The position numbers were made by a program, and so were the translations under genes. A stretch of DNA of 64,000 nt, taken from positions 2,976,001-3,040,000 of the forward strand of contig JABTUA010000001.1 in NCBI GenBank assembly GCA_015075635.1, read 5' to 3'. The notes beneath the pieces are model-generated. The model searched no databases and was not told the DNA's origin. It saw only the letters and a program-made list of their open reading frames with translations. This stretch comes from Polyangiaceae bacterium (GTDB lineage Bacteria; Myxococcota_A; Polyangia; Polyangiales; Polyangiaceae). Below, piece by piece: positions 52,226-60,789 of the stretch. Numbering within the stretch: position 1 is the first letter of the stretch; each line of letters starts with the position of its first letter.

Positions 52226-53953
52226 ATGCCGCTCGCACCCCTCGCCGACCTGCTGGCTTTCCATGCTCCGGATCCGGAGCTGCGTCGGCACGCCGAGCGC
52301 AGGCTGAGTGGAAGCGGCTTCTGGCATCGCATCCTCAGTTCGGACCAGTGGGTGCTCGCTCAACGTGCGCACTACGCTTCGTCGTTGGACTCCGAGCTGC
52401 TCACCAAGAACGGCCTCGCGTTCGCCGAGGGTCGCCGCCGCTTGCTTCCGCTGGAGAGCTCCGGTGCGGTTGCAGGACTGCTCGCGCGGCTCGCCGCGCC
52501 CGAGCGCCTGGATACGCTGCCGGGAGACTTCACCTTCTTTCGGCTGCAGTCGGGTGGGAGGGTGACTGCCGTGCGGGGAGTCTCGGGGCGGGTTCCCCTC
52601 TACTACTTCGCGGAGCGTGACCGCGTCATCGTCTCGACCCGCTTCGTGGAGCTCGCGCGCCTCATGCCCGAGATCCGCCTCGACCCCCTCGCGAACGCCG
52701 CTTACTCTTGGATCGAGCCAGCGCTTCCCCATGACCGCGCGTTTCTGCGCGACACCTACGTGATCCCGAATGGTTGCGTCGCGGAGCTCCGACCGGGGCG
52801 GCGCCGTGTGAGGAGCTACTGGAGCCCGTGTCGCTCAGCGCTCCCGCGACCCTCCGAGCGGGCCGCGCGCCAACACCAGGAACGGTTCGCCGCGCTTCTC
52901 GAGAGGCACCTCGCGGAGGAGATCGATCCCAGCGGAGGTAACCTGCTTACCTTGAGCGGAGGGGTCGACTCTTCGGCGCTCGCAGCGGTGATCCGCCGTC
53001 GGGTTCAGCGCCCGCTCATGACCTTGAGCTTCGTCCCACCCGCGGACCACCCGGCAAGACGGCGGGAGCTCGGGTTCATCTCACCGCTCGTCCGCGAGCT
53101 CGGGATCGAGCAATCCTGGCTCTTCGACGCGACGCAGGAGGTCTTCTCGGCCTTGCTGGCGAACGCGCCCGCCGTCCCGTTCTACTTTGCGCACGTCGGG
53201 TGGGCTCAGGTCGCGCGTCTGCAGGAACAAGCGTCCATCCGCGTGATGGTCGGGGGCGAGTTGGCCGATGAGCTGTTCGGCGGTCCGCCTCGACTTCCAG
53301 ACTGGTCTCGGGCCGCCGACCTGCGAGACGTGCTGCGGTTCCCAGCGAACCTGCCCACGGGTTCGAAGGACTACGGGCGCTGGGTGAAGCACCACGGGCT
53401 CGAGCTAGCCGGCCGGCCTCTGCTCCCGCTGCCACGCCCGCTGCCGGAGCTGTTCCGTCGAGAGGTCCGTGAGGAACACGCCGAGTGGGTCGCAGACCGG
53501 GGACGCGAACTACGCCGCCTTCCACCCAGCCACCGACTGTTCGTCGCACTGCTGGCAACGGACGTCTGGAAGGCGATGCATTGGGAGGCCGGCAGCACAT
53601 TGGGCGTCCGCCGCCCCTTCCCGTTCCACTTCCGAGAGATGATCGAGCTGGCCGCCGAGCTGCACCCCCTCGAGCTCTTCGGCCCCGGGACCAAGAAGAT
53701 CCTTCGGGGCGCCCTCAGCGATTCGGTTCCAAGGCGAAACCTGCAGCGGGCAGACAAGGGGTATTGGGCCGGCTGGCGCAACGACCCTGTTCCCTGGAGC
53801 CAAACCCTTCCCGAGGCGCTGGCCAGCGTAGTCGATGCCCATTTCTTCGAATGTCCACCAGCGTCGCTGCGACGAATGGAGCGTGGCGTGCTGACGCCGC
53901 TCATGGTATTCACGCAGAGTCTGGAGCGGGTAGCGGAGCACCTTCGGCCGTAA
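52226..53953 (+). CDS. Asparagine-synthetase-like lasso cyclase (C protein)
   Basis: The protein is 575 aa from the ATG one base after the kinase stop. The N-terminal glutaminase-like domain lacks the catalytic Cys2 (it starts MPLAPLADLL), so no ammonia is made. The ATP-binding PP-loop SGGVDSS is at residues 244-250, with GGELADELFGG further on as the synthetase motif. This is the expected lasso cyclase: it adenylates the acidic side chain of the core and forms the isopeptide with the new N-terminal Gly. It lies just before the precursor gene. Confidence 0.87.
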   Translation: MPLAPLADLLAFHAPDPELRRHAERRLSGSGFWHRILSSDQWVLAQRAHYASSLDSELLTKNGLAFAEGRRRLLPLESSGAVAGLLARLAAPERLDTLPGDFTFFRLQSGGRVTAVRGVSGRVPLYYFAERDRVIVSTRFVELARLMPEIRLDPLANAAYSWIEPALPHDRAFLRDTYVIPNGCVAELRPGRRRVRSYWSPCRSALPRPSERAARQHQERFAALLERHLAEEIDPSGGNLLTLSGGVDSSALAAVIRRRVQRPLMTLSFVPPADHPARRRELGFISPLVRELGIEQSWLFDATQEVFSALLANAPAVPFYFAHVGWAQVARLQEQASIRVMVGGELADELFGGPPRLPDWSRAADLRDVLRFPANLPTGSKDYGRWVKHHGLELAGRPLLPLPRPLPELFRREVREEHAEWVADRGRELRRLPPSHRLFVALLATDVWKAMHWEAGSTLGVRRPFPFHFREMIELAAELHPLELFGPGTKKILRGALSDSVPRRNLQRADKGYWAGWRNDPVPWSQTLPEALASVVDAHFFECPPASLRRMERGVLTPLMVFTQSLERVAEHLRP

Positions 53954-53982
53954 TTGGCGTAGAAGTCCCGGAGATCGCAAGG

Positions 53983-54132
53983 ATGAAACCGAAAGACCAG
54001 CCCCAACTCGAAGCGCCCAAGAAGCCCTACGAGCCCCCGCGCGTGACCGACCTCGGCCGCGTCACGGATCTGACCCGCGGCAACGACGGTCCTGGGGGGC
54101 CCGAGGGACGCAGCGGAGTCTCCGGCGGGTAA
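53983..54132 (+). CDS. Lasso peptide precursor (A), 49 aa
   Basis: This small gene has ATG 53983 and a GGAG/AAGG region just upstream. The leader (residues 1-32) contains Y16-E-P-P19, the YxxP motif read by RRE proteins, then L24-G25 and D29-L30-T31. Thr31 sits at -2 of the expected cut. The core is GNDGPGGPEGRSGVSGG (residues 33-49), with G33 as position 1 and the only Glu at position 9, giving a nine-residue macrolactam ring and an eight-residue tail. There is no Cys, so it would be class II. Only Arg at position 11 is bulky in the tail. It sits 29 bp after the cyclase and 2 bp before the next gene. The role rests on motif, spacing and neighbours. Confidence 0.87.
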   Translation: MKPKDQPQLEAPKKPYEPPRVTDLGRVTDLTRGNDGPGGPEGRSGVSGG

Positions 54133-54134
54133 CA

Positions 54135-55076
54135 GTGAGGGCGGGGCCGAGGCTGCCCATCGACCCTGGGTACTCGCTTCTCCTCCAGGGGGAGCTCCTG
54201 GGAGTGTGGCGGGTTCTCGAGGCCGAGAAGATCCGCGGCGTGGTGTTGAAGGGGATGCCGCTGGCCCACCGCCTGGGCGTGGCGCCATCGTCCCGTCGGG
54301 CTGGTGACAATGACATCCTGGTCCGCCGCGCCGACGCGGTCCGGACGGTGCGCGCCTTGGAGGGCGCCGGGTACGTTCGTAAGCCGACGCCCGACCTCGG
54401 GTGGCTCTTGGAAAAGGACTTCCAGGTCGCACTGACGCGGCACGTGGACGGCATCCCGCTGGTGGTGGACCTGCACTGGGCGCCGTTCTACCCGACGCTC
54501 CACCAAGTGCCGGAGCGCATCGTCTGGCAGCACGTCGAGCCACTGCGGCTGAGGGGCGCGACCGTGCGCGTCTTCGACAAACCGCTCACGTTGCTACACC
54601 TCGCGGCACACTACGAGCAGCATGCGTTCTGCGAGCCGCGCATCTTGCGCGACCTCGCCCGAGCGTGGAACGTGTGGTCCGCAGAGATCGACGTCGCCGC
54701 GCTCGTGAGCCTGGCCGAGGAGCTGGGTCTGCAACATGCTCTGGATTTTGCGCTCCAGTCCGCCGCGGGACTCGGCTGGCTCGACGCCAAACCTCCAGCG
54801 ATCGGCTCTCGCCGCGCGGCAAGGCTTCGGCGCCTCCTCTCTCCGGCGGAGCTGGCGACACCTCGACGCGCCGGCGACTACGCGCGAACGCTCGGCGCAG
54901 CGGTGCTGCTCGATCCGCACCGCGTTCCTCGCATGTTTCTGGCTGCCGTGTTTCCGCCCCCGAACCGGCTTGCTGCGATCCATGACGAGCCGGTGGGCCC
55001 CAAGTTGATTCTCCGTTATCTGGCGCGGCCCATCGAGCTCGGCTTGCGTGCGCTCGGCAGGGCTCGCCGATGCTGA
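54135..55076 (+). CDS. Nucleotidyltransferase-family protein (NTP_transf_5 type)
   Basis: The protein is 313 aa (GTG). The GVVLKGMPLAHRLGVAPSSR and RRAGDNDILVRRADAVRTV blocks are the conserved core of this family, which often accompanies lasso clusters. The D-x-D-type residues (GDNDIL) correspond to the metal-binding Asp pair of minimal nucleotidyltransferases. It could transfer a nucleotide or alter the lasso product, but no activity can be assigned. It starts 2 bp after the precursor gene. Confidence 0.7.
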   Translation: MRAGPRLPIDPGYSLLLQGELLGVWRVLEAEKIRGVVLKGMPLAHRLGVAPSSRRAGDNDILVRRADAVRTVRALEGAGYVRKPTPDLGWLLEKDFQVALTRHVDGIPLVVDLHWAPFYPTLHQVPERIVWQHVEPLRLRGATVRVFDKPLTLLHLAAHYEQHAFCEPRILRDLARAWNVWSAEIDVAALVSLAEELGLQHALDFALQSAAGLGWLDAKPPAIGSRRAARLRRLLSPAELATPRRAGDYARTLGAAVLLDPHRVPRMFLAAVFPPPNRLAAIHDEPVGPKLILRYLARPIELGLRALGRARRC

Positions 55077-55113
55077 GCTGCGCGCATGCAAGCGGGCTCT
55101 CCGGCGCGCCGCC

Positions 55114-56241
55114 ATGAGCCTCGGTCGCGACGTGGTCCTGAAGACGTGTGTCCCGCTCTCGGTGCAGCGGACGGGCAGCCACGTACGGCTGATCGGCGAG
55201 CTCGAGCCCATCGATTGTGAACCCGAAGCGCTCTCGGTGCTGGCCGCGTTCTGGCGGCCAACCACCCTGGGCGATGGGCTATCGGTCCTACGTCGCAGGG
55301 CGCGAGGTGCCCAGAGTTGGGTCGAGCTCACGCAGCTCGTCCTGGCGCTCCACCGAGCCGGGATTCTCGTGAGCGACGAGGCGGTCGCCCCTGGTCTCCG
55401 GAGCTCGAACACCGACGACGCTCTGGCATCACTGGCGGGCCTCTCCTCAATTGGAGCCGCACTGCACCAGGTCGTCAGGGCAGAAGACGTGGTCCTGATT
55501 GTGGGTCCGGGCGCGGCGCTCCACGCCCTGGCTGTAGCCCGCGTGGGTGCGCGGCGCGTCTACGTGAGCGAGACCAGCCCCATCAGTGCCGTCGCGGGAC
55601 GCCTGTTCCAAGACAATGGCGTCGAGGGTCGAGTGCAGCCGCTCCCCGGGGGAGGCGAGCGGGCGACGGTCCTGGTGGCCGTCGGCTGGCAGGACGAAGG
55701 TCGGCTGGCACGCGACGTGGAGAGCCACCGGCACCTGCTCGAGCCCGGCGCGCGCTTCGTCCCGCGCGGGATCGCGCGCGTGGCGCAGCTGATCGTCGTC
55801 CCAGAGCCCATCCTCGACGAGCACGACTTCACCGTGCGCAACACTGAGCGCTGGAGCCGAGCATACGGCATCGACTTCTCGGCGCTCGCCGCCGACCACG
55901 AGCGCCAGTTCGCGATTCGGCTCAGCTCGTGTGCCGACTGGATCCGACGGTGCGTTCCGATCGTCCTGGCCACCTGGAAGCTCGGCTCCGAAGGCTGGGC
56001 CGCGCCGGCGGCGACCACCACAGTCCAGGTGGATGGGCCATTCAACGCCGTCTTGGTCCACACCGATCCCCAGTGGGCTGCCGAGCCACTCGGGTTCGGC
56101 GTGGGAGACCTGGCGGCGGCGCGCGCGACCGTGCACCTCTTGAGCAAGGAAGTGGCCGGCTTCGCCGGCGAGCGGATCACGCTCCGCGCGCCGCCCGGAG
56201 ATCCCACCGGTCCACCGCAAGTGGTGCTCCATGACCGCTGA
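55114..56241 (+). CDS. PRMT-related protein, probably catalytically degenerate, with PqqD-like N-terminus
   Basis: The protein is 375 aa from ATG 55114; a GTG at 55048 would overlap the previous gene by 29 bp. Residues ~35-90 (EALSVLAAFWRPTTLGDGLS, AGILVSD) look like a PqqD/RRE winged helix. A SAM-fold follows with degenerate motif I (VLIVGPGAALHALAVARVGA, ~127-146). At the place of the double-E loop it has LVAVGWQDEG, so the first catalytic Glu is lost. The C-terminal beta barrel parallels the next gene. It is likely a structural partner of that protein. Confidence 0.68.
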   Translation: MSLGRDVVLKTCVPLSVQRTGSHVRLIGELEPIDCEPEALSVLAAFWRPTTLGDGLSVLRRRARGAQSWVELTQLVLALHRAGILVSDEAVAPGLRSSNTDDALASLAGLSSIGAALHQVVRAEDVVLIVGPGAALHALAVARVGARRVYVSETSPISAVAGRLFQDNGVEGRVQPLPGGGERATVLVAVGWQDEGRLARDVESHRHLLEPGARFVPRGIARVAQLIVVPEPILDEHDFTVRNTERWSRAYGIDFSALAADHERQFAIRLSSCADWIRRCVPIVLATWKLGSEGWAAPAATTTVQVDGPFNAVLVHTDPQWAAEPLGFGVGDLAAARATVHLLSKEVAGFAGERITLRAPPGDPTGPPQVVLHDR

Positions 56242-57373
56242 CGTGGCCCATCGCCTGGTAGAGAAGCTCTCCATCGAACGCGACGGTGAGCTCGTCCGCC
56301 TGCGGGCGGGCGACGCGGTGGTGACCGGCACTCCCGAGCTCCTCGTCGCGCTCGACCTCTTGTGCTCACAGCCGCGCCCACGCGAGCTCGTGCGGCAGCG
56401 CCCCGAGCTCGGGGTGGCTGTGGGTCGCCTCTGCGACGCCGGCTGGGTCGTCCCCGTGAATCACCCTGCACCCGCGGAGCGTCACCGCGGTTTCGATGAT
56501 CCTACCATTCATGTTCGGATGCTCGACGACGCTGCTCGCACCGCGGCGTACCTCGATGCGATTGCCGGACTCGTGCGCCCCGGAGACGTGGTCGTCGACT
56601 TGGGCACCGGCTGCGGCGTCCTGGCGGTGGCGGCTGCAAAGGCCGGCGCACGTCGAGTCTTCGCCATCGAAGCAGGCGAGATGGCGTGCCTCGCTGAGCG
56701 CTTGGCTCTCGCCAACGGTGTAGGAGATCGCGTCGAGGTCGTGCGTGGCTGGTCCACCAGAGCAGACCTGCCAGAACGCGCGAACGCCCTGATCACCGAG
56801 ACGATCGGCAACGAGCCGTTGGGCGAGAGCATCCTGGAGCTCGTGCAGGATGCGCGGCGTCGGTTCCTGCTGCCGGACGCCCGCGTCATCCCGAACTCTC
56901 TGCGTCTCTCGGTCGAGCTCTTGTGGGTGCCGAACGAGCAAGGGAGCGCCCTCGGCGACCGCGCCGCCAGCGCCCTGGCCCGGGGCGGCCGCGACGGGCT
57001 CGAGCTGGCGGCACTCACGAGACTGACGCAGGCGCCTGGGTTCCGGGTCGAAAGCGGCTCCGCCCAATCATGGCCGCGCCTCTCCGACCCCACGCCACTG
57101 GTCACTCTGGACCTGGCTCGCCACGAGACCGCCGTGGTCGACGCGACGACGCGAGTCACCACCACGCAGGGTGGCAGCGTGAACGGCGCCGTCGTCTCGG
57201 CCGAGGTCGTGCTCGCGCCGGGCCTCTCAGTGTTCACCGGGCGAAGAGGCCCCGAGAACAGCTGGTCCGCGTGGGTGCACCGCGTGCCGGCCACGCGCGT
57301 TCGGGCTGGAGAAACGCTGACCGTGCGCTATCACCGCGGGCTCGGAGGCGCGCGCGTCGAGGTCACTCGCTAG
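56231..57373 (+). CDS. PRMT-like methyltransferase with PqqD-like N-terminus
   Basis: The protein is 380 aa, overlapping the previous gene by 11 bp. Residues ~15-75 look like a short winged-helix (RRE-like). [19 protein letters not shown] (~93-111) matches the PRMT N-terminal helix. Motif [17 protein letters not shown] is at 121-136 and Glu147 follows. [13 protein letters not shown] holds E190 and E199, nine apart as in the PRMT double-E loop that grips the Arg guanidinium. A beta-barrel-like C-terminus completes the PRMT plan. The only Arg in the core peptide (position 11, in EGRSG) is the candidate substrate; this is inference. Confidence 0.75.
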   Translation: MTADVAHRLVEKLSIERDGELVRLRAGDAVVTGTPELLVALDLLCSQPRPRELVRQRPELGVAVGRLCDAGWVVPVNHPAPAERHRGFDDPTIHVRMLDDAARTAAYLDAIAGLVRPGDVVVDLGTGCGVLAVAAAKAGARRVFAIEAGEMACLAERLALANGVGDRVEVVRGWSTRADLPERANALITETIGNEPLGESILELVQDARRRFLLPDARVIPNSLRLSVELLWVPNEQGSALGDRAASALARGGRDGLELAALTRLTQAPGFRVESGSAQSWPRLSDPTPLVTLDLARHETAVVDATTRVTTTQGGSVNGAVVSAEVVLAPGLSVFTGRRGPENSWSAWVHRVPATRVRAGETLTVRYHRGLGGARVEVTR

Positions 57374-58320
57374 GGCTCCTGGGCGCGCCCGTTCTTGACC
57401 CACCAGTCGAGCGTCCGCCCGAGCCCCTGACTCAACTTCACCCTCGCCTCGAACCCAATCCTCTCCCTGGCTCTCGACACATCCAGCCGCCTTCGCGGCT
57501 GCCCATTCGGCTTCGTCGCATCCCACACGACGCGCCCCTCGTACCCGACCAGCCGCTGCACCTTCTCCGCCAGCTCCCTGATCGAGATCTCCTCCCCCGA
57601 CCCCAAGTTCATCGGCTCGCTCGAGTCGTAACGCTCCGCGGTCAGGAGCAGGCCCTCCGCGCAATCCTCGACGTAGAAGAACTCCCTCGTCGGCGACCCA
57701 TCCCCCCACAGCACGACCTCTGCGTCCCCTGCCTTCTTCGCCTCGTGAAACTTCCTCAGCATCGCCGGGATCACGTGGCTCGACTGAAGGTCGAAGTTGT
57801 CCCGCGGACCGTACAGGTTGACCGGGTACACGACCACCGAGTTGAACCCGTACTGCTCGCGATACCCGGCCGACTGCACGCTCATCACCTTCTTGGCGAT
57901 GCCGTAAGGCGCGTTCGTCTCTTCGGGATAGCCGTTCCAGATGTCGTCCTCCCTGAACGGCACCGGCGTGAACTTCGGGTAGGCGCAGATGGTGCCGCAG
58001 GCGACGAACTTCTTCACGCCGGCCCGCCAGCTCTCGTGCAGGAGCTGGATGCCCATCATGGCGTTCTCGTAGAAGAAGCGCCCGGGGTTCTCGCGGTTCG
58101 CCCCGATGCCGCCGACGCGCGCGGCCAGGTGCAGGACGACGTCGGGCTTCGCGTCGGCGAGCAGCCTCCGAACGGCGTCGCCGTCCACCAAGTCGTAGTC
58201 CCGCGACCGCGGGATCACGATCTCCTTGACCCCGCGCTCCCGGAGCTTCTCGACCACGAAGCTGCCCAGGAAGCCCGCGCCACCGGTGACTACGACCCGG
58301 GTGTTCTTCCAGTCGATCAT
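57370..58320 (-). CDS. fcl: GDP-L-fucose synthase
   Basis: The protein is 316 aa from ATG 58318-58320 ([19 protein letters not shown]). The NADP-binding GGAGFLG, the SDR active site [15 protein letters not shown] with YGIAKK (Y-x-x-x-K), and [18 protein letters not shown] are diagnostic of WcaG/Fcl. It epimerises and reduces GDP-4-keto-6-deoxymannose to GDP-L-fucose. It overlaps the gmd stop by 4 bp (ATGA), so the two steps are coupled. Its 3' end overlaps the last RiPP gene stop by 4 bp (convergent). Confidence 0.93.
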   Translation of the reverse strand: MIDWKNTRVVVTGGAGFLGSFVVEKLRERGVKEIVIPRSRDYDLVDGDAVRRLLADAKPDVVLHLAARVGGIGANRENPGRFFYENAMMGIQLLHESWRAGVKKFVACGTICAYPKFTPVPFREDDIWNGYPEETNAPYGIAKKVMSVQSAGYREQYGFNSVVVYPVNLYGPRDNFDLQSSHVIPAMLRKFHEAKKAGDAEVVLWGDGSPTREFFYVEDCAEGLLLTAERYDSSEPMNLGSGEEISIRELAEKVQRLVGYEGRVVWDATKPNGQPRRRLDVSRARERIGFEARVKLSQGLGRTLDWWVKNGRAQEP

Positions 58321-59345
58321 GACTCGCCTCGACGGACACGCTCCTTGTGCTCCGCCACTGCCTTCTCCTCCTTGGCGAGCACTAGATCCGACTCCACCAT
58401 CATCTTCACCAGCTCGTCGAAGCTCACCTTCGGCTCCCAGCCGAGCTTCGTCTTGGCCTTGGTGTAGTCGCCGAGCAGCAAGTCCACCTCGGCGGGGCGC
58501 TCGTACTTGGCGTCGTATTCGACGTACTGCTTGTAGTCGAGGTCGAGGCTGGCGAAGACCTTCTCGGCGAACTCGCGCACGCTGTGGGTCTCGCCGGTGG
58601 CGAGCACGAAGTCGTCGGGCTCGGGGGCTTGCAGCATGCGCCACATGCCCTCCACGTAATCGCCGGCGAAGCCCCAGTCGCGCTTGGCCTCCAGGTTGCC
58701 TAGGTAGAGCTTCTGCTGCAAGCCCACCTTGATGCGCGTGGCGCCGCGGGTGATCTTGCGCGTGACGAAGGTCTCTCCACGTCTGGGCGACTCGTGGTTG
58801 AACAGGATCCCGTTCACCGCGAACATGCCGTAGGCCTCGCGGTAGTTCAGCGTGATGTAGAAGGCGTAGGCCTTGGCCGCGGCGTAGGGGCTGCGCGGGT
58901 GGAAGGGCGTGGTCTCCTTCTGGGGGACCTCGTGGACCTTGCCGTAGAGCTCGCTGGAGCTGGCCTGGTAGAAGCGCGTCTTCAGGTCCAGGCGGCGGAT
59001 GGCCTCGAGCAGGCGGACGGAGCCCATGCCGCTGATCTCGCCGGTGTACTCCGGGATGTCGTAGCTCACGCGCACGTGGCTCTGGGCGCCCAGGTTGTAG
59101 ACCTCGTCGGGCTTCACCTCCTCGAGCACGTTGGCGAGGGAGGTCGAGTCGTTCAGGTCGCCGTACACCAGGCGGAGCTTCACGTCCTTGACGTGCGGAT
59201 CCTGGTACAGGTGGTCGATGCGCTGCGTGTTGAAGCTCGAGGAACGGCGGACCAGGCCCCAGACGTCGTACCCCTTCGCGAGCAGGAGCTCGGCCAGGTA
59301 GGAGCCGTCTTGGCCGGTGATGCCGGTGATGATCGCTTTGGGCAT
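58317..59345 (-). CDS. gmd: GDP-mannose 4,6-dehydratase
   Basis: The protein is 342 aa. [20 protein letters not shown] (TGxxGxxG) and the Tyr-Lys pair [20 protein letters not shown] are typical of GMD. The [17 protein letters not shown] stretch, where it binds GDP-mannose, is complete. It makes GDP-4-keto-6-deoxy-D-mannose, the shared precursor of L-fucose and perosamine. It leads the fcl pair; a four-helix gene lies upstream of it. Confidence 0.95.
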   Translation of the reverse strand: MPKAIITGITGQDGSYLAELLLAKGYDVWGLVRRSSSFNTQRIDHLYQDPHVKDVKLRLVYGDLNDSTSLANVLEEVKPDEVYNLGAQSHVRVSYDIPEYTGEISGMGSVRLLEAIRRLDLKTRFYQASSSELYGKVHEVPQKETTPFHPRSPYAAAKAYAFYITLNYREAYGMFAVNGILFNHESPRRGETFVTRKITRGATRIKVGLQQKLYLGNLEAKRDWGFAGDYVEGMWRMLQAPEPDDFVLATGETHSVREFAEKVFASLDLDYKQYVEYDAKYERPAEVDLLLGDYTKAKTKLGWEPKVSFDELVKMMVESDLVLAKEEKAVAEHKERVRRGES

Positions 59346-59447
59346 GGCGGGGGGCAGACCTTACTCGGGTTTGGCCGGAGTTTCAGCGCCGGGATTGGTT
59401 GATCGGGGGCCGACCGCGGTTCACGCGGCGGGCAGCGGGCGGCGGGT

Positions 59448-59467
59448 GGCGGGGCCCCGGCCCCGCC
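59448..59467 (-). terminator. Perfect GC-rich palindrome
   Basis: GGCGGGGCC pairs with GGCCCCGCC around a two-base centre, between the four-helix gene and gmd. There is no T-run; terminator or chance. It is absent at the other two copies of the module. Confidence 0.3.
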
Positions 59468-59501
59468 CAGTCCCCGGCGCTGGGCGAGCCCGATTCGCGA
59501 T

Positions 59502-59825
59502 TCACCTCCGGTACGCGAGGACCCAGAGCACGGCGATGATGCCGTCGAGGCTCGCCATGACCCGCGTCGCCTCGGCCGGCGGCAGGTAGCGACACGCTCG
59601 CGCGATGCGCAGGGCCATGACGGTCTCGCGAGCGGAGTTGAGGGCGTCCTCGAGCCGCGAGCGGCGCTTCCCTCCCTTGTTCCACACACCTTCGCTGCCG
59701 TTCAGCGCCGCGCTGTTGCTGGCGCGCTTCATCTGACCCGCCAGGTCGCGATCGTGCCGGGCGACCTGATCTGCGAGCTGATGAACGTCGCGCACCATGT
59801 CTTCGAGCGAATCCAGGACTCTCAT
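59502..59825 (-). CDS. Four-helix bundle (23S-IVP/S23-type) protein, copy 1
   Basis: The protein is 107 aa, all alpha, with the family's opening VLDSLEDMVRDVHQLADQV. QMKRASNSAALNGSEGVWNK and YLPPAEATRVMASLDGIIAV match the family of proteins first found in 23S rRNA intervening sequences and also related to Avd of diversity-generating retroelements. There is no rRNA or retroelement reverse transcriptase here. It differs from copy 2 at one residue (Gly51 for Ala51). The function is unknown. Confidence 0.8.
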   Translation of the reverse strand: MRVLDSLEDMVRDVHQLADQVARHDRDLAGQMKRASNSAALNGSEGVWNKGGKRRSRLEDALNSARETVMALRIARACRYLPPAEATRVMASLDGIIAVLWVLAYRR

Positions 59826-59918
59826 GAATCATCTCTCTTTCTGCCTCTCTTCTCTTCGAGGGCGACAGCCCCCCGCGGCGCCGCGCGAGCCCCTTGGGAA
59901 TCCCCGGAGGGGGAGAGC

Positions 59919-59988
59919 GCGGGTCAAGGGCGCGCACGAGCGAAGCGAGTGCGCGGCGCGGCGTCAGCCGCGCGCACCCTTGACGCGC
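59919..59988. repeat. Nested inverted repeats (cruciform) in module copy 1
   Basis: The outer arms start GCGGGTCAAGGGCGCGC and end near CCCTTGACGCGC. Within lie CGCGCAC/GTGCGCG and GCGCGGC/GCCGCGC hairpins. The same arrangement is at 61669-61738. It could fold as a structured RNA or mark a site of recombination. Confidence 0.6.
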
Positions 59989-60029
59989 GCGAGCACGGCG
60001 CGAGAATGGGGAAGCGAAGAAGAGAAATT

Positions 60030-60143
60030 CCTGAACCTGGTCCTGGTCCCGAACCTGGTCCTGGTCCTGATCCTGGTCCTGTTCCTGAACCTGTTCCTGG
60101 TCCTGATCCTGGTCCTGATCCTGGTCCTGATCCTGATCCTGAA
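60030..60143 (+). repeat. CCTGNN hexanucleotide array 1 (19 units)
   Basis: There are nineteen 6-bp units, CCTG (once CCCG) followed by AA, GT, AT or TT only, in module copy 1. Order varies between arrays. All frames stay open through it. It is not a CRISPR, because there are no spacers. Confidence 0.9.
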
Positions 60144-60264
60144 CCCATGCGTGTTCACATCGCGCGCATGCGCGGCTGCGCGCCGCCCCTCGAGGGCGCT
60201 CCGCCGAGCTCAGTCGAACATCGCGCTCGTGACCGCGGTCCGAAGTTCGAGAGTCAAAGCGCGC

Positions 60265-60777
60265 TCATCTGGACCGTCCGCGTCCCAGCGCGGAAGCGAT
60301 GTCGCTGACCTTCTGAACCAGTCGGAACGGATTGCCGGGCACCGGAACGAACCCATGGTGCGCGTAGAAACCCGCCGCCGCCGCATCGATGGCATCGACC
60401 ACAACGACCCTGGCGGCGGCGACCTCGCTCGCTGCAACTGTGCGCGCCAGGGCGTCCCAGAGCAGCTCGCCCCCGAGGCCCTGCCCGCGCAAGCGGCGAT
60501 GCAGAGCGAGCCTGGCGAGCAGCACGGCTGGAATGCTGTCCGGCGCGCCACGCCCGACGCGCTTCGGAATGCCGGCTCGGTGGACCAGATGGGCTGCGAG
60601 GCTGAAGTATCCGACCACGATCTCGTCTCCGGCGTGCCAGACGAACGTCCGGGCGGTACGCGCCGCCTGGGCGTGCATTGCGCTGCTCTTCAGCCAGCCA
60701 TCTAGGTCAGGCTGCCCCGAATCGAACGCGTCGAGCGCGTGCCGCGCTGCGAGCGCCTCGGACACCCACGGACCCAC
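60265..60777 (-). CDS. GNAT toxin (TacT-like)
   Basis: The protein is 170 aa (GTG). The acetyl-CoA pyrophosphate loop is RGQGLGGEL, preceded by LARLALHRRL, and AAGFYAHHGFVPVPGNPF is the closing GNAT strand. Proteins of this kind acetylate charged tRNAs as type II toxins. The DUF1778 antitoxin gene lies 12 bp upstream on the same strand, the usual order. It abuts module copy 1. Confidence 0.83.
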   Translation of the reverse strand: MGPWVSEALAARHALDAFDSGQPDLDGWLKSSAMHAQAARTARTFVWHAGDEIVVGYFSLAAHLVHRAGIPKRVGRGAPDSIPAVLLARLALHRRLRGQGLGGELLWDALARTVAASEVAAARVVVVDAIDAAAAGFYAHHGFVPVPGNPFRLVQKVSDIASALGRGRSR

Positions 60778-60789
60778 CGACTGCCCCGT

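Larger units (their letters stand above)
59454..60237 (-). repeat. Module copy 1: four-helix gene plus hairpins plus hexamer array
   Basis: This ~780-bp stretch is near-identical to 61231-62003 (about 61211-62003 when copies 2 and 3 are compared). It includes the 107-aa gene, a 5' flank with nested inverted repeats, and the CCTGNN array, ending GTGACCGCG. Copy 1 has an extra CCCCTTGGGAATCCCCGG insert in the flank. The shared boundaries suggest a dispersed, non-autonomous unit. The non-coding 59826-60264 belongs to it and holds no other gene. Confidence 0.8.

Noticed and set aside
60030..60143. Hexamer array as a CRISPR
   Set aside because: Units are 6 bp, contiguous and without spacers, and there are no cas genes.
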